Source: Phaseolus vulgaris
Taxonomy: Eukaryota; Streptophyta; Magnoliopsida; Fabales; Fabaceae
Direction: 5' to 3'
Assembly (NCBI RefSeq): GCF_000499845.2
Contig: NC_023756.2
Span: forward strand, 43,029,393-43,093,392
DNA length: 64,000 bases
The notes beneath the pieces are model-generated. The model did not search any database, had not been told where the DNA came from, and saw nothing but the letters and a program-made list of their open reading frames with translations. Of the stretch, positions 47,600 to 59,405 are shown in pieces. The position numbers and the translations under genes are program-made. Position 1 is the first letter of the stretch, and each line of letters begins with the position of its first letter.

Positions 47600-48130
47600 A
47601 CAATTTAGTCACCGAATTCAGCGACCGAAAATAAGTGGTCGCAATTTGCAACCGAAATAGTCACAGAATACATGTAGTGTCAAATCTGCAACCGAAATAG
47701 CGACCAACTGAATTATTAATGATTTTAGTTAGTTTTGCAACCGAATCAGCGACCGAAGTTGAGAGTGACAAAATAACTGGTCGCTAAAGTGGTGACTGTT
47801 TTGAATAAATTGGAAAAATATATTTGCAACCGAATTAGCCACAGATTATGTTTCTTTTTTAGCCATCGATTTTAATTCGGTTGCTAAATATTATTGTTTA
47901 TTTTCTGCAACCGAATTAGTCACCGAAAATGTTTATTGTTTAGCCACAAATTTTCCTTTGGTCGCTAAATATAATTGTTTATTTTTGCCACCGAATCAGC
48001 CACCAAATTTATTTAGTTTTTAGCCACCAATTTGTTTGTGGTCGCTAAATATAATTGTTTATTTTCTTTACCAAATCAGCCACCAAATAAATATATTTTT
48101 TAGCCACTGAATTCTTTTGGTCGCTAAATA
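47600..48130. repeat. CACTA left subterminal repeats
   Basis: More than fifteen degenerate copies of a roughly 10-bp motif around ACCGAA / GGTCGCTAAA in both orientations. The right-hand counterpart lies at about 54805-55225. Confidence 0.8.
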
Positions 48131-48139
48131 TAATTATTT

Positions 48140-48576
48140 ATTTTATTACTACTACTAATAATAATAATAATTCATTTTTATTTTAAAAAAATATACAAGG
48201 ATAACACTTTATATATTCATGAGTGATATGAGTTTGTAGTTTCTTAAATTTAAATAAAATTAATGTTATATTATTTTAAAAATATCAACTCAAATAAAAA
48301 TTATAAATAAAATTACATAACAAAAAATTATTATTAATAAAATTAATTCTTTTAAAAAAAATTAGGCCACATAATTATTATTATTGTTTAGAAAATAATT
48401 AGATATTAAAATATCTTTTTATTTCAGCATTATAATTTTTTTATTACACGTAATTTCGATAACCCCATATTTCATTTTTACATATGTCTTGTCAAAATTG
48501 GACTGATCAGTTTTTGTGATCTTAATATTATATACTTCTCATCAGTTTTGTGATAGTTAATACTATATAATTTCAA

Positions 48577-48607
<31 letters not shown>

Positions 48608-49439
48608 TACTTGACACTATTAATTAATATTATTCATAATTATTAATTCAGGTTCATTAATATGTTGGGTATATGATCAAATATTCATTAATAAATATAA
48701 GCTGCCATTAATTAATCAATATATTAATTAATATTATTTTAAATTTAGTTAGTATTTTATTAGTATCTATAAATTAGTAATACCAATATACTTATATAAA
48801 AGTATAAGTATATTAAAAATAAAATTAGAAATATATGATTAAATATAATAGTTTGTATTAAATATACAAGCAAATTTTTCATCTACAATGATATGATACA
48901 TTTAGTTATTTCCGATTGTATGAAGTGTTATTTATAATTTATATTTACATTTTTTATTTATTAGTGACAAATTTGTATGCAATTTGATCCGCTAGCTTGA
49001 AGTTATTTGTAATATAACTTATTTTCTTAACTTAAATACAATGGGCAGTAGGGTATATGCTAAATTCCACTTCCGACACTGTAATTTCTCCATTATTGTT
49101 TATGCCACATAAACAAAGTTAAATTAATTTATTAAAACTTTTTGTAAAATTAATAATTTATATTTAGAAAAATAATTTTATTTTTCATACACAACTTACT
49201 ACTTTTAATCCATTTTTTTAATTATTTTTGTTAATTTATAAAACTGAAATTTGAAATTATATATGAAAAATTCAAATTCAAATTCAAATTTATTTAAAAA
49301 ACTGAATTTGTGTGTCATAAATTATTGAATATTATTATTATTATTATTTTTAAAAAAAAATTCTTATTCTTCTTCAAGTTTCAGTATAGATTTGGTGTTG
49401 ACTTTTAGGGCATTGAAGAACCATTGGAGAAGTAGGAGG
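48140..49439. other. CACTA interior, AT-rich, no gene seen
   Basis: AT-rich filler with a (TA)n run at 48582-48608. No coding remnants. Confidence 0.55.
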
Positions 49440-49620
49440 AAGTTGTAGGTGGTGGTTGTGGTGCGAACGAAGGTGCGAGAGGAGGAGGAGGAAGCTGCGG
49501 GTGGAAGGCGTCGCAAACGGAGACGAACGGAGGTGCGAGCGGAGGCACAAGCGGAGGCGAATGGAGACGCGAACGGAGGTGTGAGCAGAGGCGTGAACAG
49601 AGGCGCAAAGGAAGGTCTGC
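49440..49620. repeat. GC-rich, degenerate GGAGGCG/GGAGGTGCGA minisatellite inside the CACTA element
   Basis: A purine-rich and GC-rich stretch with repeated units such as CGGAGGTGCGAGCGGAGGCA, unlike the AT-rich DNA on both sides. Frames in all three phases stay open over it, which is a by-product of the repeats. It could be a piece of another captured gene, but no protein is recognisable. Confidence 0.6.
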
Positions 49621-50456
49621 AAGTATTTCACTTGTCTTCTGCATTTTCTTATACTTACATACATACATTCCTAGAGCTTCAATAAACCCAATTAGAATGT
49701 ATAAGCACGTCAGAATCTATCAATAGATTCCAATTTCATAATAGATCTCAGAGATGAAGTAGATTCAGCAGCTCTGTTGTGAATTGGGGATTCTTTTTGT
49801 GTTTTTTCTTTGCATATGGTATCTGGTTTTATGTGGAACTTGTTGCCATGTAATGTAAATTTTTTCTGTAATCAAATTGATTCAGTCCAGCTTCATTGAA
49901 CCAATTGCTTTCTGTTTGTTGTTAATTCAAAACCCTCTCAATCAATCGAAGAATTTGTCAAGTTTGTAATTTTGATTAACTTATCTGTATTGTGCCAATA
50001 TAAGAGTTTTTGTATTGTCAGAAATCATCATTAGAACGATTTCTTGATACATGGCAGTTTGTGATTAGATGACAGTGTAAGTGCAAATATTGTTTATTCA
50101 TAAAATTGTTATAATAGAGCATATATCAAGGAGAAGAAAGCATCTTGAAAGGAATATGATTACACACAAAAGTTAAATAAAGAACTGAGAATAAATTGTA
50201 ATGCTCCAAAGTGTCTAAAAAGAGGTTTTAGTTGATGAAATTTCCCTACACCAAATTATTCTGTGAGGCTTTAGAATTTCTTTTATCAAGTAGGCATGAT
50301 CAGATATAGCAAAAGAGTTCCTACTCCAAGCACAATTATAACAATGTGGACCCACAATCACATGCGTTCATCAGTAGTTGCCATTGTCCATCATATCAAA
50401 AAGGAAAAGTAAACATTTAGTGAAATTTTGGAATAAGGTTGCAGTGTAAAGCAAAC

Positions 50457-51352
50457 CTGTATACTGGTATGGGGCATAGGTTGCCTTGTTTTCTTCTCCT
50501 GCAAGACCTTCTGGCGGCTTTCGTAAAACTCAAAGTCATCCAATATGGAAGTTCTTGCCACATAGTTCTTGAAAATGTTGAGTATTTCAACACCTTGGGG
50601 AAAGTTCACTTGAAAGAAGAAAAACATAGATGACATGAGTAAGCACACAGGATAAATAACCAAGTCTTTCTCAGTGGATTGTGCTGGTTTACAATGAAAT
50701 GCAAAATGCAAACCTCTTGTGTGTCTCTACTATTTGTGACGGGCTTGTGATCATTATTCTCAAGTATTATGTGTCGTAGTTGAGGATTTGGAACATCCTT
50801 TATAATGTGCCATTTGACCTGAACATAAACATCTAGCAGTAAGATATTGAGAAACACAGTTATCAATCTTAGAAAACACATAAGCAAATAAACATGGATG
50901 CGGGGAATCTTAAGTTTTTGAGACAGAACCAAATGGCGTACCGAAAAGAAAAGGAACACAGGGCACTTGCATCCTTTATCTTCCATTCTCTTTTGTGCAT
51001 CCTGATATGCACCATCCAACCTCTTGTTCCCATTAGGAGTACTTGCCCACACGTTGTATTTGATGCTCTTGTGGATATCCTCTTCATTGTATGATTTGAT
51101 GACAAAGAAAAGTGCATGGTCATATTTGGTTGGAAAATCAGGAAGGTTGTATTGATCTGTCCTGATTTTGCTGGTAACATTTCCACTCCCACCTAGGGCC
51201 AAGTTTCTCACATAATTAGCACCAGACACTAATGCACCTTTTGCATTAGCTGTTCTAGGACCTTGATTCTGCTCATTAAGAGAATCATTGACCTTGTTTT
51301 TGTTTTTCAACTTATCAGTACTAACATAGGTACTGAACAAATTAAGGTACAA
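50457..51352 (-). pseudogene. Captured YTH-domain (ECT-type m6A reader) gene fragment inside CACTA element
   Basis: Minus-strand exons of an ECT/YTHDF-type gene are kept with introns. The first, ending at 50942 (from about 51330), encodes a Ser/Asn-rich linker, YNLPDFPTKYDHALFFVIKS and KYNVWASTPNGNKRLDGAYQ, ending CPVFLFFS. The second, 50818-50714, encodes VKWHIIKDVPNPQLRHIILE. The third, about 50608-50457, encodes QGVEILNIFKNYVARTSILD and ESRQKVLQEKKTRQ. The exon that should lie between the first two, holding the second part of the aromatic cage that binds N6-methyladenosine, is absent. The third exon's acceptor reads CAAG instead of CAGG. The N-terminal half of a reader protein is also absent. 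A working reader is unlikely; an antisense or small-RNA effect on the parent gene is possible but inferred. Confidence 0.88.
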
Positions 51353-51451
51353 AAAAGTGTTGAATCAAACAATTTGGTCTTATGATTGATTAATGGTAGT
51401 TTTCCCATCTGGATGTGCTTAGCAGTTGTGTTTTGATTTGGTGAAGCTTAC

Positions 51452-52690
51452 TTGGTGGAGGAAACATCTACATTTGCCTCATTTTATTATCCTGATCATG
51501 TTGAAATAAGAAGGACTAGGATCCCTCGTAATCTTGAAGTAGGCGAGGGTTCTTCACGTGCTCCTCCTATTTCAATTTTCAATTATCCAGGAAGAGAAAT
51601 CGGAAAATGCATGACATATTATCTAAATCAAAAAGACTTTGATGCTGCCCAATTGTATGTTCTTCAAAACTGTGAAGAGGTTCAATCATACTTTGAGTAA
51701 GACAATGTTCACTCATTTGAAAAGAAAGTTAATTATGTTGCATGAGGTTTGAATAATCAATTTCTTTGTTGCAGTATTTATGTTGAATATTTAAGAGAGA
51801 TTAGTCTTACTGCTTCAGACGCTCAAATTGGCCAATACATTTCATCCTAATTTGCTACATGGTTCAAACAATATGTATGTTTTTAATTTGCCTTTTATAC
51901 AAATTTTACTTTTAGATAGACGATGTGTAATTTATAATCTTTTGTTTAGGTTCTAAATCCAGAAAATAATATTGAAGATCCATTATTGGTTAACTTAGCA
52001 TGGGGTCCTAAGAGAAAAGTTCAATCATGGTCTATCTATGTTATCAATGGATACAAATTTCACACTGTTCTTTGGAGTGAAGGCATGAATTCCACTAACT
52101 ATGGTGTTTATGTACGAGGAACCAATGGTCAATCAGAGTCAGATTTTTATGGAATATTGTCTAATATTATTCAATTGGAGTATACTGGCTTTCCAATAAT
52201 GAATGTAGTTCTCTTCCAGTGTGAATGGTTTGAGAAATACTCATAATATAGGAACCAAAGTAGATAAGAACTATGGGATCGTTCAAGTAAAAGAATCACG
52301 GAGATATAATAAAGCATATGATCCATTCATATTTGCCCAACAAGCAGAGCAAGTTTATTACACCAAATATCCAGAGGGACACCAAGGTTGGTTGGGAGTA
52401 ATTAAAACAAAAGCTCGTATTAGAATCATTAATAACACAGTAAGTGAGGTTGAGCATGACACTCCATACCAAGATGATGAGCTTCTACAACTTGAAGTAG
52501 TGCTACATGTTGATCCAGAATTCATTCATGATTCTCTTGTTGATGTTGATGGGGGGAGAAGAAGTAGATATACAATTACTAAATGAAACAAACATAGATG
52601 AACAATACGAGGAGGAATACATTTCAAGTGAGGATAACATTGAGAGTGATTTCAGTGACACAGATACCTCTTCGGTAATTCATACATTAA
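51452..52690 (+). pseudogene. CACTA transposase (TNP2-type) C-terminal remnant, DUF4218/DUF4216 region
   Basis: Exonic pieces in order: 51452-51700 (FNYPGREIGKCMTYYL...AAQLYVLQNCEEVQSYFE), about 51776-51860 (VEYLREISLTASDAQIGQYI, then a stop before FATWFKQY), and 51950-52690 (NGYKFHTVLWSEGMNSTNYG, VVLFQCEWFEKY, then YNKAYDPFIFAQQAEQVYYT). These correspond to the DUF4218 tail and the DUF4216 domain that end TNP2-type proteins. The large N-terminal catalytic part is missing; the YTH fragment sits where it should be. A frame change occurs near 52240. Acidic C-terminus EEEYISSEDNIESDFSDTD. Not functional. Confidence 0.82.
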
Positions 52691-52917
52691 AATTGATTGT
52701 ATACCTTGTCCAAATTATGTTTAACATTAATTTTATTGTGGTTTCCCATAATTGTAGTGAATAACAGGGTAGATAACTGACATATTTGGTTGTAGAAAAC
52801 ACAATCAGGTTTGAGTCTTTTGATCATGATTACTTTATTTGTTTATTCAAAATTGATTGATCCACTTTGATTATTGTATTAATTACATTTTATATATGTA
52901 ATATTTTTTACTTGCAT

Positions 52918-54573
52918 ATGACACCAAGGGGTAGAGGTGGTGATCGTAGACCACCTAATCGTGGTGGTCGAGGTGTTCGTGTTGATGATATATCTTTACC
53001 CAATACCAACATTCCCCCTTCGTTTGTTCTTCCAACAACTATGGAGTCTACACATCCTATTTATGAAGGAGTCGCCCCACTTCCTACACTTCACGGACAA
53101 GATATTGAACATCATGTAGGAGAATCAAATCCTACTACCTTTTCTACAGAGCCAACTATGAATCAACCTTCACCGATACAAGACTCTCTTACACCTGACA
53201 ATGAGTATGGCAATGTAGTTGATCAAAGACCCTGGCTTCATGCAGAAAGAGGAGAGTAAGTATATTTTAATCTAATTGTAATTCGTAAATATGATCTAAT
53301 TTTCATATATCATTTTGACAATATGTTTTGAACATAGTTTTTCACCTGCAAATGGACCTTCCAATGTAATCTCACGAATCATCAAGCAAAAATATGATGA
53401 ACCTAGTCCCACTTGGAAGAAGGTTCGTCTTGAGCTTAGAGATAGATGGTTTGGAGAGTTCAAGGTAATTTGAGTTATGATTACATTTAAAATGATATTT
53501 TATTTTTCTACAATGTTTATTTTCTAATTTATTTTACATGCAGAAAGAGTATAGGTGGGATATGGAACAAGACCAACTCATTAGATCCATTTTTGATACA
53601 AAAGCCTCCCGTATCTTTAAAAATGCTATGAGTAAAGTTAGGCATGGTCAAGATAAGGGGACCTGGATTCCACAACTTGTTTGAGCAACCTTGGACCAAC
53701 ATTGGAGTTCTACATAATTCCAGAATAAGAGTGCTATTGCCAAGGCGAATCGGGCTGTTGAGAAGGGAGCCTCAGTCTACTGTGGTGGTTCCATATCTAC
53801 CGCAACTCACTTTGAGAAAATGGTAATATTATTATATTTCTTCTCTTTCTATATTTAATTTAAATACAATCTATTATATCTTTTTATTGAATTTATGTAG
53901 ACTAAAGAGCTTGAACGACAACCAACTGCTTGAGAGGTTGTAGAGAGAACAAAGAAATTGAAGACTGGACAATGGGTCAATGACAAGACTTGCGACCTTG
54001 CGGTATGTTTAAAATTTGTTATGGTTTAATTTTTACTATATGTTTTCTTCGCAATAATCAATTTGACTTCATTTTCAGGAGAAATATAAGAAACGTCGAG
54101 AAGAAGCCCAACAACAGCAAATGCTTGAAAGCGCATCTTCGCAAAACTCTCATGTTGCCTCTATTGATGACAATGAAATATACATTGATGTTGTTGGAAG
54201 TGGAAATAAAAAAGGGAATGTCTATGGTCTTGGTGTATTGAGCAAAAGGTTTAATAGTTCAACAAGTGCTCACTCTGCTGCAAGTCAAGCTCCAGTAGTC
54301 CATCAAATAGAAGAAATGAGTGAGATTATTCAAAAGCTAAATGATGAACTTATGACAAAACGTGTCAAGGAGCGGACACTTGAAGAAAAGATGAAGCTAT
54401 TGATGAAAACTCATGAAGAGCAAAGTGAACGCATGCGCAAACAAGATGAGAAGATGCAACTCATCCTACAACACATTCAAATGAATAATCCCGCATCAGG
54501 CTCTTCAGATCCTACTACCAGTGGACATCATAAAGGAGACCAAAGTAGAGATGACAATTCAGAAGAAGATTAG
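52918..54573 (+). pseudogene. CACTA second gene (Transposase_24 / TNPA-like), broken
   Basis: Exons 52918-53255, 53338-53464, 53544-about 53822, about 53901-54000 and about 54079-54573 follow plant Transposase_24 proteins. The order is an Arg/Gly-rich N-terminus (MTPRGRGGDRRPPNRGGRG), a Pro-rich linker, RWFGEFKKEYRW, SAIAKANRAVEKGASVYCGG, and a C-terminal coiled coil with many Glu/Lys/Met ending in an acidic tail (SRDDNSEED). Three in-frame stops break the middle: TGA 53682-53684, TAA near 53716 and TGA 53931-53933. In intact elements this protein binds the subterminal repeats and helps transposition. Splice sites are still recognisable, so decay is fairly recent. Confidence 0.8.
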
Positions 54574-55252
54574 TTATATGTTGAATTATATCATAGATTT
54601 GACTCTTTTAACTAGTTTTCAACAGTTTTAGTTGTGTAGTATGATTTACCTTTAATTTGAGCACAACTTCTTCTTAAACTATGTATTTGAAGTTCATTAC
54701 AATTTAGCTTGATTGAATTTTGAGTATCTCTATAAGCAGGTCTAATTTTTTTTATAAAATGGTCAAAATACCATTTTAAATAGGTATTAATAATACAAAT
54801 AAAAATAGCCACCGAAATCAAATTTGTCGCTGTAGAAGTCTCCATTTAGCCACCAAAATAGTCACCAAAAGATTTCTCTGATTTAGCCACCGAAATTTGG
54901 GTAGCTAATTTGGGTTTTGAATTTCTGTGACCAAATTTTCTGCGACCGATTTAGTCACCGAAATTTCGGTTGCTAATTTGGTTTTCGAATTTTGGTGACT
55001 AAATTTATCTGCGACAAATTTAGTTTCTAACTTTTGGTGACCAAATTCCCTGCGACCGATTTAGCCACCGAAATTTCGGTTGCAAATTAGCGACCACTTT
55101 ATAATTCGGTCGTTAACGGCTTTGCGACTAGGGTTTTCACTTCCATCTTTATTTGGTGACTGTTTCGGTCGCAGATATGATTAGCGACCGATTATAGTGA
55201 TTTTAGCGACTGAATTTGGTGATAGCTAAAAGTGATTTTTTTTGTAGTGATC

Positions 55253-56116
55253 CTAGGCTAGAAGATCTGAATGTGGAGGAGATGTGGTCGAATATTCAAT
55301 TTCTTTTGCAGGGATATTGTATGTTTATATATTGTATTGTTTGTTTATATATTATTTAAACTTGTAGAAATATTAGATTTTGATGGTTTAGTATTTAAGA
55401 GTTGTTTTTTTTGTTGTTAAATAGACTTTTGAATGTCGTGGATCGCGTTTTGAATGATGCTGTATGATGAAAATGGTATGAAATTGAATTCATACATTTG
55501 GAATAATGTATGGACTGGTGTTTGTTGTGTACTAAGTATTGATGCTTATGTGGTAACACAGATCTCCGAGCTTCACTGATGATCTAAGTCACATAAACTA
55601 AGATATGATCCTTTCTCTTAGATTCATTGGTAATATTTGGATCAAATGTTAGTATCTGGTAGGACTTACTTAATACGGGTCTTCCGTAAGGCGTTGTTAT
55701 TTTGTTTGTTGAATATCCTGGATGTGTAGATCCATGTGAGATCAATGTGATTATTTTATGTTGGAATTTAAAGAAGATTGAATAATTCGAATATTGATTC
55801 ATGTAATTTTTCTCTTTTGATTTAATTGTGTATATTATAAAATTTTATTTTCACTAATTTACCCTTACTTTTCTTGTTGTTTTTGAACTATGATGACAGT
55901 ACTATGTACACGAGTAGATGATCATGTAGATACAAGAGTCTATAAGGCTTTAGAATCTCGTTTTAAGTTATGAATTGTAAACATTTATATTTTTATAAGT
56001 CCTATCATGCATTAGGAACCTTTTGAAATACTCTAAACTTATATAATATATTGAAATTTTATTAATAATTAATTGTATTTAGGGTTTAGGGTTTACATAA
56101 AAAAAAAATACTTTTC

Positions 56117-56153
<37 letters not shown>

Positions 56154-56842
56154 CCATACGAGAATTACATTCAATTCAGAAATATGATTTTCTAAAGAGA
56201 ACTTTCAGGATTTGAAAAACATACACTCTTCTTACAAATGTCAGGGTTTAGGGTATTGCCATAAAAAGAAAATGTCAGGGTTTATAATCTCCAAGCTTCA
56301 AAATTATTACAAGGGATTTTAAAATTCTACAAAAGTACAATTATTAAGGGAGATAGAAATTTTTTCGTGTCTTCTGCTTTTTCTAAGTGGAGACACACGT
56401 AAAATTTCAATTAAGTTAAGAAACTAAGAGAAGTAAATTTTTTTAAAAATAGTCTTTTAATTTAATTTAATTTAATTTAATGATGAACTATTTTTTCCTC
56501 TCATCTTGATCGTTCAATAAATAAGGTAATCAATAATCTGTAAATAAAATATCTAAAAAATCTAAATCTCATTAATAGATCATTGTTGAAAAAAAACCCC
56601 ACATAAACTTTTTTTCTATTTAAAGATATTGTTCAACCAAAAGTTGAATATTTTTTCAATAAAACCTTGTGGACCCCACATCAACTAATTTTTTCCTTGA
56701 TAGATCTACCAACTAATATTGCAGCTATCTTGAAAGACTTTAAAAGTACAGCAATTGGGTATTAAGATAGGTGTATGTATCTATTTCTACACCTTTCACT
56801 CACACTTTGCATTATTCTTACAAAGAACCAAACAAAACCAGA
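55253..56842. other. Flank of CACTA insertion, then carboxylesterase upstream region
   Basis: The first few hundred bases resume the sequence interrupted at 47582 and are probably retrotransposon-derived (tail of the gypsy LTR region). A (TA)n run lies at 56119-56150. The carboxylesterase promoter is somewhere in 56500-56840. No gene seen. Confidence 0.45.
56119..56150. repeat. (TA)n microsatellite
   Basis: About 16 TA units, roughly 700 bp upstream of the carboxylesterase gene. Confidence 0.9.
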
Positions 56843-57907
56843 ATGGGTTCACAAACCCCACAACCAAACAAAACCAGAATGGGTTCTCAAACCCCACAAC
56901 CAAACCTTACTCTGCCTTTCAAAACCCGAGTTGCGTTATCCTTTCTCAGTGCCGTAACGGATTTTGCGCGTCGCTCTGACGGCACCGTTAAACGCGGTTT
57001 CATGAACTTCTTCAATTATAAGTCCCAACCCAAAGCCAAATCCGTTAACGGCGTTTCTACTAAAGACGTCACCGTTGACGCCAACAGAAACCTCTGGTTT
57101 CGTGTCTTCACACCCACCGCCTCCTCCGCCAACGGAGTTGTTCCCGTCGTCGTTTTCTTCCACGGCGGCGGCTTTGCTTTCCTCTCGCCGGACTCCTATG
57201 TTTACGACGCCGTGTGCCGGCGATTCTGCCGCCGAATACCCGCCGTCGTTGTCTCCGTGAACTATCGCCTCGCGCCGGAGCACCGGTGCCCTTCGCAATA
57301 CGACGACGGCGAGGACGTCCTAAAGTTCCTCGCCGAGAATCCCGCGGTGCTGCCGGAAAACGCTGACTTGTCAAAGTGCTTCCTCGCCGGCGACAGCGCC
57401 GGCGCGAATCTGGCTCACCACGTGGCGGTTCGGGTCGCCAAGTCGGGGATCCGGAATGTTCGAGTCGTCGGGTTGGTTTCCATTCAGCCGTGGTTTGGGG
57501 GAGAGGAGCGTACTGCGGCGGAGGTGAGACTCGAGGGGGCTCCAACGGTGTCGACGGCAAGAACCGATTGGCTGTGGAAGGCGTTTTTGCCGGATGGGTC
57601 CGATCGCGATCACTGGGCGGTAAATGTGAGTGGAGCGAATTCGGAGGATTTGTCGGGTCTGGATTACCCGGATAGCCTTGTTTTTGTGGGTGGGTTTGAC
57701 CCGTTACAGGATTGGCAAAGAAGATATTATGAGTGGTTGAAAAATTCAGGGAAAAATGCAGAATTGATTGAATATGAAACCATGATTCATGCATTTTACA
57801 TTTTCCCTGAATTGCCAGAATCATCTCAATTGATCTCACAGGTTAAAGATTTCATCACCAACACAATCTCTAATTTGAATTCATCACTGTTGAGTGCAAA
57901 TATTTAA
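56843..57907 (+). CDS. Plant carboxylesterase (alpha/beta-hydrolase, CXE18-like)
   Basis: An intronless, GC-rich frame of 354 residues from the first MGSQTPQPN, or 342 from the second ATG at 56879. A 36-bp tandem duplication has doubled the start codon and first codons. A longer in-frame extension to 56771 looks like untranslated leader. Family motifs: oxyanion-hole HGGGF at about 107-111, nucleophile in [11 protein letters not shown] (S185), acid in [10 protein letters not shown] (D286), and His in MIHAFYIF (H316). The N-terminal [28 protein letters not shown] segment resembles Arabidopsis CXE18. Expected to hydrolyse small esters in the cytosol; the natural substrate is unknown. Gibberellin receptors (GID1) share this fold but keep other residues in place of the His. 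It lies between two blocks of the Val-Pro-x family and is unrelated to them. Confidence 0.92.
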   Translation: MGSQTPQPNKTRMGSQTPQPNLTLPFKTRVALSFLSAVTDFARRSDGTVKRGFMNFFNYKSQPKAKSVNGVSTKDVTVDANRNLWFRVFTPTASSANGVVPVVVFFHGGGFAFLSPDSYVYDAVCRRFCRRIPAVVVSVNYRLAPEHRCPSQYDDGEDVLKFLAENPAVLPENADLSKCFLAGDSAGANLAHHVAVRVAKSGIRNVRVVGLVSIQPWFGGEERTAAEVRLEGAPTVSTARTDWLWKAFLPDGSDRDHWAVNVSGANSEDLSGLDYPDSLVFVGGFDPLQDWQRRYYEWLKNSGKNAELIEYETMIHAFYIFPELPESSQLISQVKDFITNTISNLNSSLLSANI

Positions 57908-59029
57908 GATTTCATCACCTAAACATATTTCTATTTGTATTTCTAAAACTTTATTATTGGATTCTTCTTTAATGTTGTGATGATGATTGGGTGTGTTTTT
58001 TATTAGTGTACTTGACACTTTGAATCTTTATAAATGAAAAATGATTTTTTTAAGTCAATTATCCATTAGTTTTTATTAAATAAATTGTCTTTTATGTACA
58101 ATGCTTATTAGTTTAGTGTGGTTTTTTTTATTAAAATGTTTATCTAGTCGTTACGTTACTAAAAAAGTATTTTTAAAAAGATATAAGATTTGAAACTAAA
58201 TTTAGGTTAAAAAGTTAATTGCACATAGAAAAGGTATTACCACTTTTGGATATTCTTAACACTATTATTACCTTTGATTAAACGGATTAAACATGTAATA
58301 TGAATGTAATTTGTAAATTTTTATTTCCTCTCTTAAGTTATTAAATTTAAATTATTTAAATTTTATAAAAATGTTCATTTGGATTTAATAAAAATAATTT
58401 CTATTCATAATGAAAAAACCTAGAACTAACTTTTTTGTGTAAAAAGAATATGATGCATATTAAATATTTCTAGTTTTAAATTTTTAAATTTTTAAAATTT
58501 TAATGAGATTTTATATTTTTATATTTTTAGAAATAAGATACTGTAAAAGATTATATTTAATATATTTATAAACCATATAATTAACAAAAACTAGTGTGAA
58601 TTATACATTAATATTATATATTATTACTTGAATTTTATTTAAAACATAATTAATTAAAAAAAATTATTACATTATTTAGGATTTAGAGTTCATGATTTAG
58701 GATTTAATATATTTAAATAATTTTTTAATAACATATATAAATTTATCCTTTATTATTCATTTAATTATATTAAATAAAAGAAATTAAGATATTTTTTATT
58801 TTGTGTATATTTTTAAAACTTTTTCAAATGAATATTTTCTTTTTATTTTGTTATTTTTAAGTTTTTATATTTTTAATTTTAGTTAATTACTCCAAAAAAA
58901 AATTGTTTATACTTACTATTAGAACAAATAAATAAGTATGATATGTATTATTTGAAAATTACAAATTACTATTTTTAACAATTAAAACAATTTTATAAGA
59001 ATTATCCGTGAAAAACTAAAAGGAATATC
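57908..59029. other. Intergenic; left edge of second Val-Pro-x array block
   Basis: From about 58770 the sequence (AAATTAAGATATTTTTTATTTTGTGTAT..., ACTTTTTCAAATGAATATTTT) repeats that near 38165-38290, marking the edge of the duplicated units. No gene. Confidence 0.55.
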
Positions 59030-59405
59030 TAAGTACTCAAAATAATACACAATATAAACAAGTTTTTAAAAAAAATATCAAACATCTTATTAAGTTTCTA
59101 AATTAATACAAAATCATTTCATGATATATTTTTCATCAAATATTTTATAGATAAAAAAAGAGAGCATATGCATGCAAGAGTTTGGAGTGATAAAAAAATG
59201 AAAATATTATTTCTCTAGTAACAAGGATTGTTAATATTATTTTTCTAGTAACAAGGATTGTTACACCATCATGACCAAATAAGTAAAAAAGTACTCTCTC
59301 TGATAACATAAATCATATCAAAACAATAACCTAATGGTCTTAAATGTATTTCTTGAACATGTGTACTTACATTTTGATACAGTGCATCACTATTGTCGGT
59401 TTTGT

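Larger units (their letters stand above)
47585..55249 (+). mobile_element. CACTA (En/Spm-type) transposon carrying a captured host-gene fragment
   Basis: Left end CACTACAAGAAAATAAC and right end GTGATTTTTTTTGTAGTG form the CACTA inverted terminus. A 3-bp target duplication ATC flanks it (47582-47584 and 55250-55252). Length is 7665 bp. Both ends are lined with many subterminal copies of a motif of the type GCGACCGAAA / AGCCACCGAA over about 47600-48130 and 54805-55225, where the transposase would bind. Inside are, left to right, AT-rich DNA, a GC-rich low-complexity stretch (49440-49620), an antisense YTH-gene fragment, the broken C-terminal part of the TNP2-type transposase, and a broken second (Transposase_24) gene. 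It is non-autonomous now. Confidence 0.93.

Noticed and set aside
57108..57839. 243-codon minus-strand frame opposite the carboxylesterase
   Set aside because: Arg/Pro-rich shadow produced by the GC-rich codons of the real gene; no domain, and the sense gene has all catalytic motifs.
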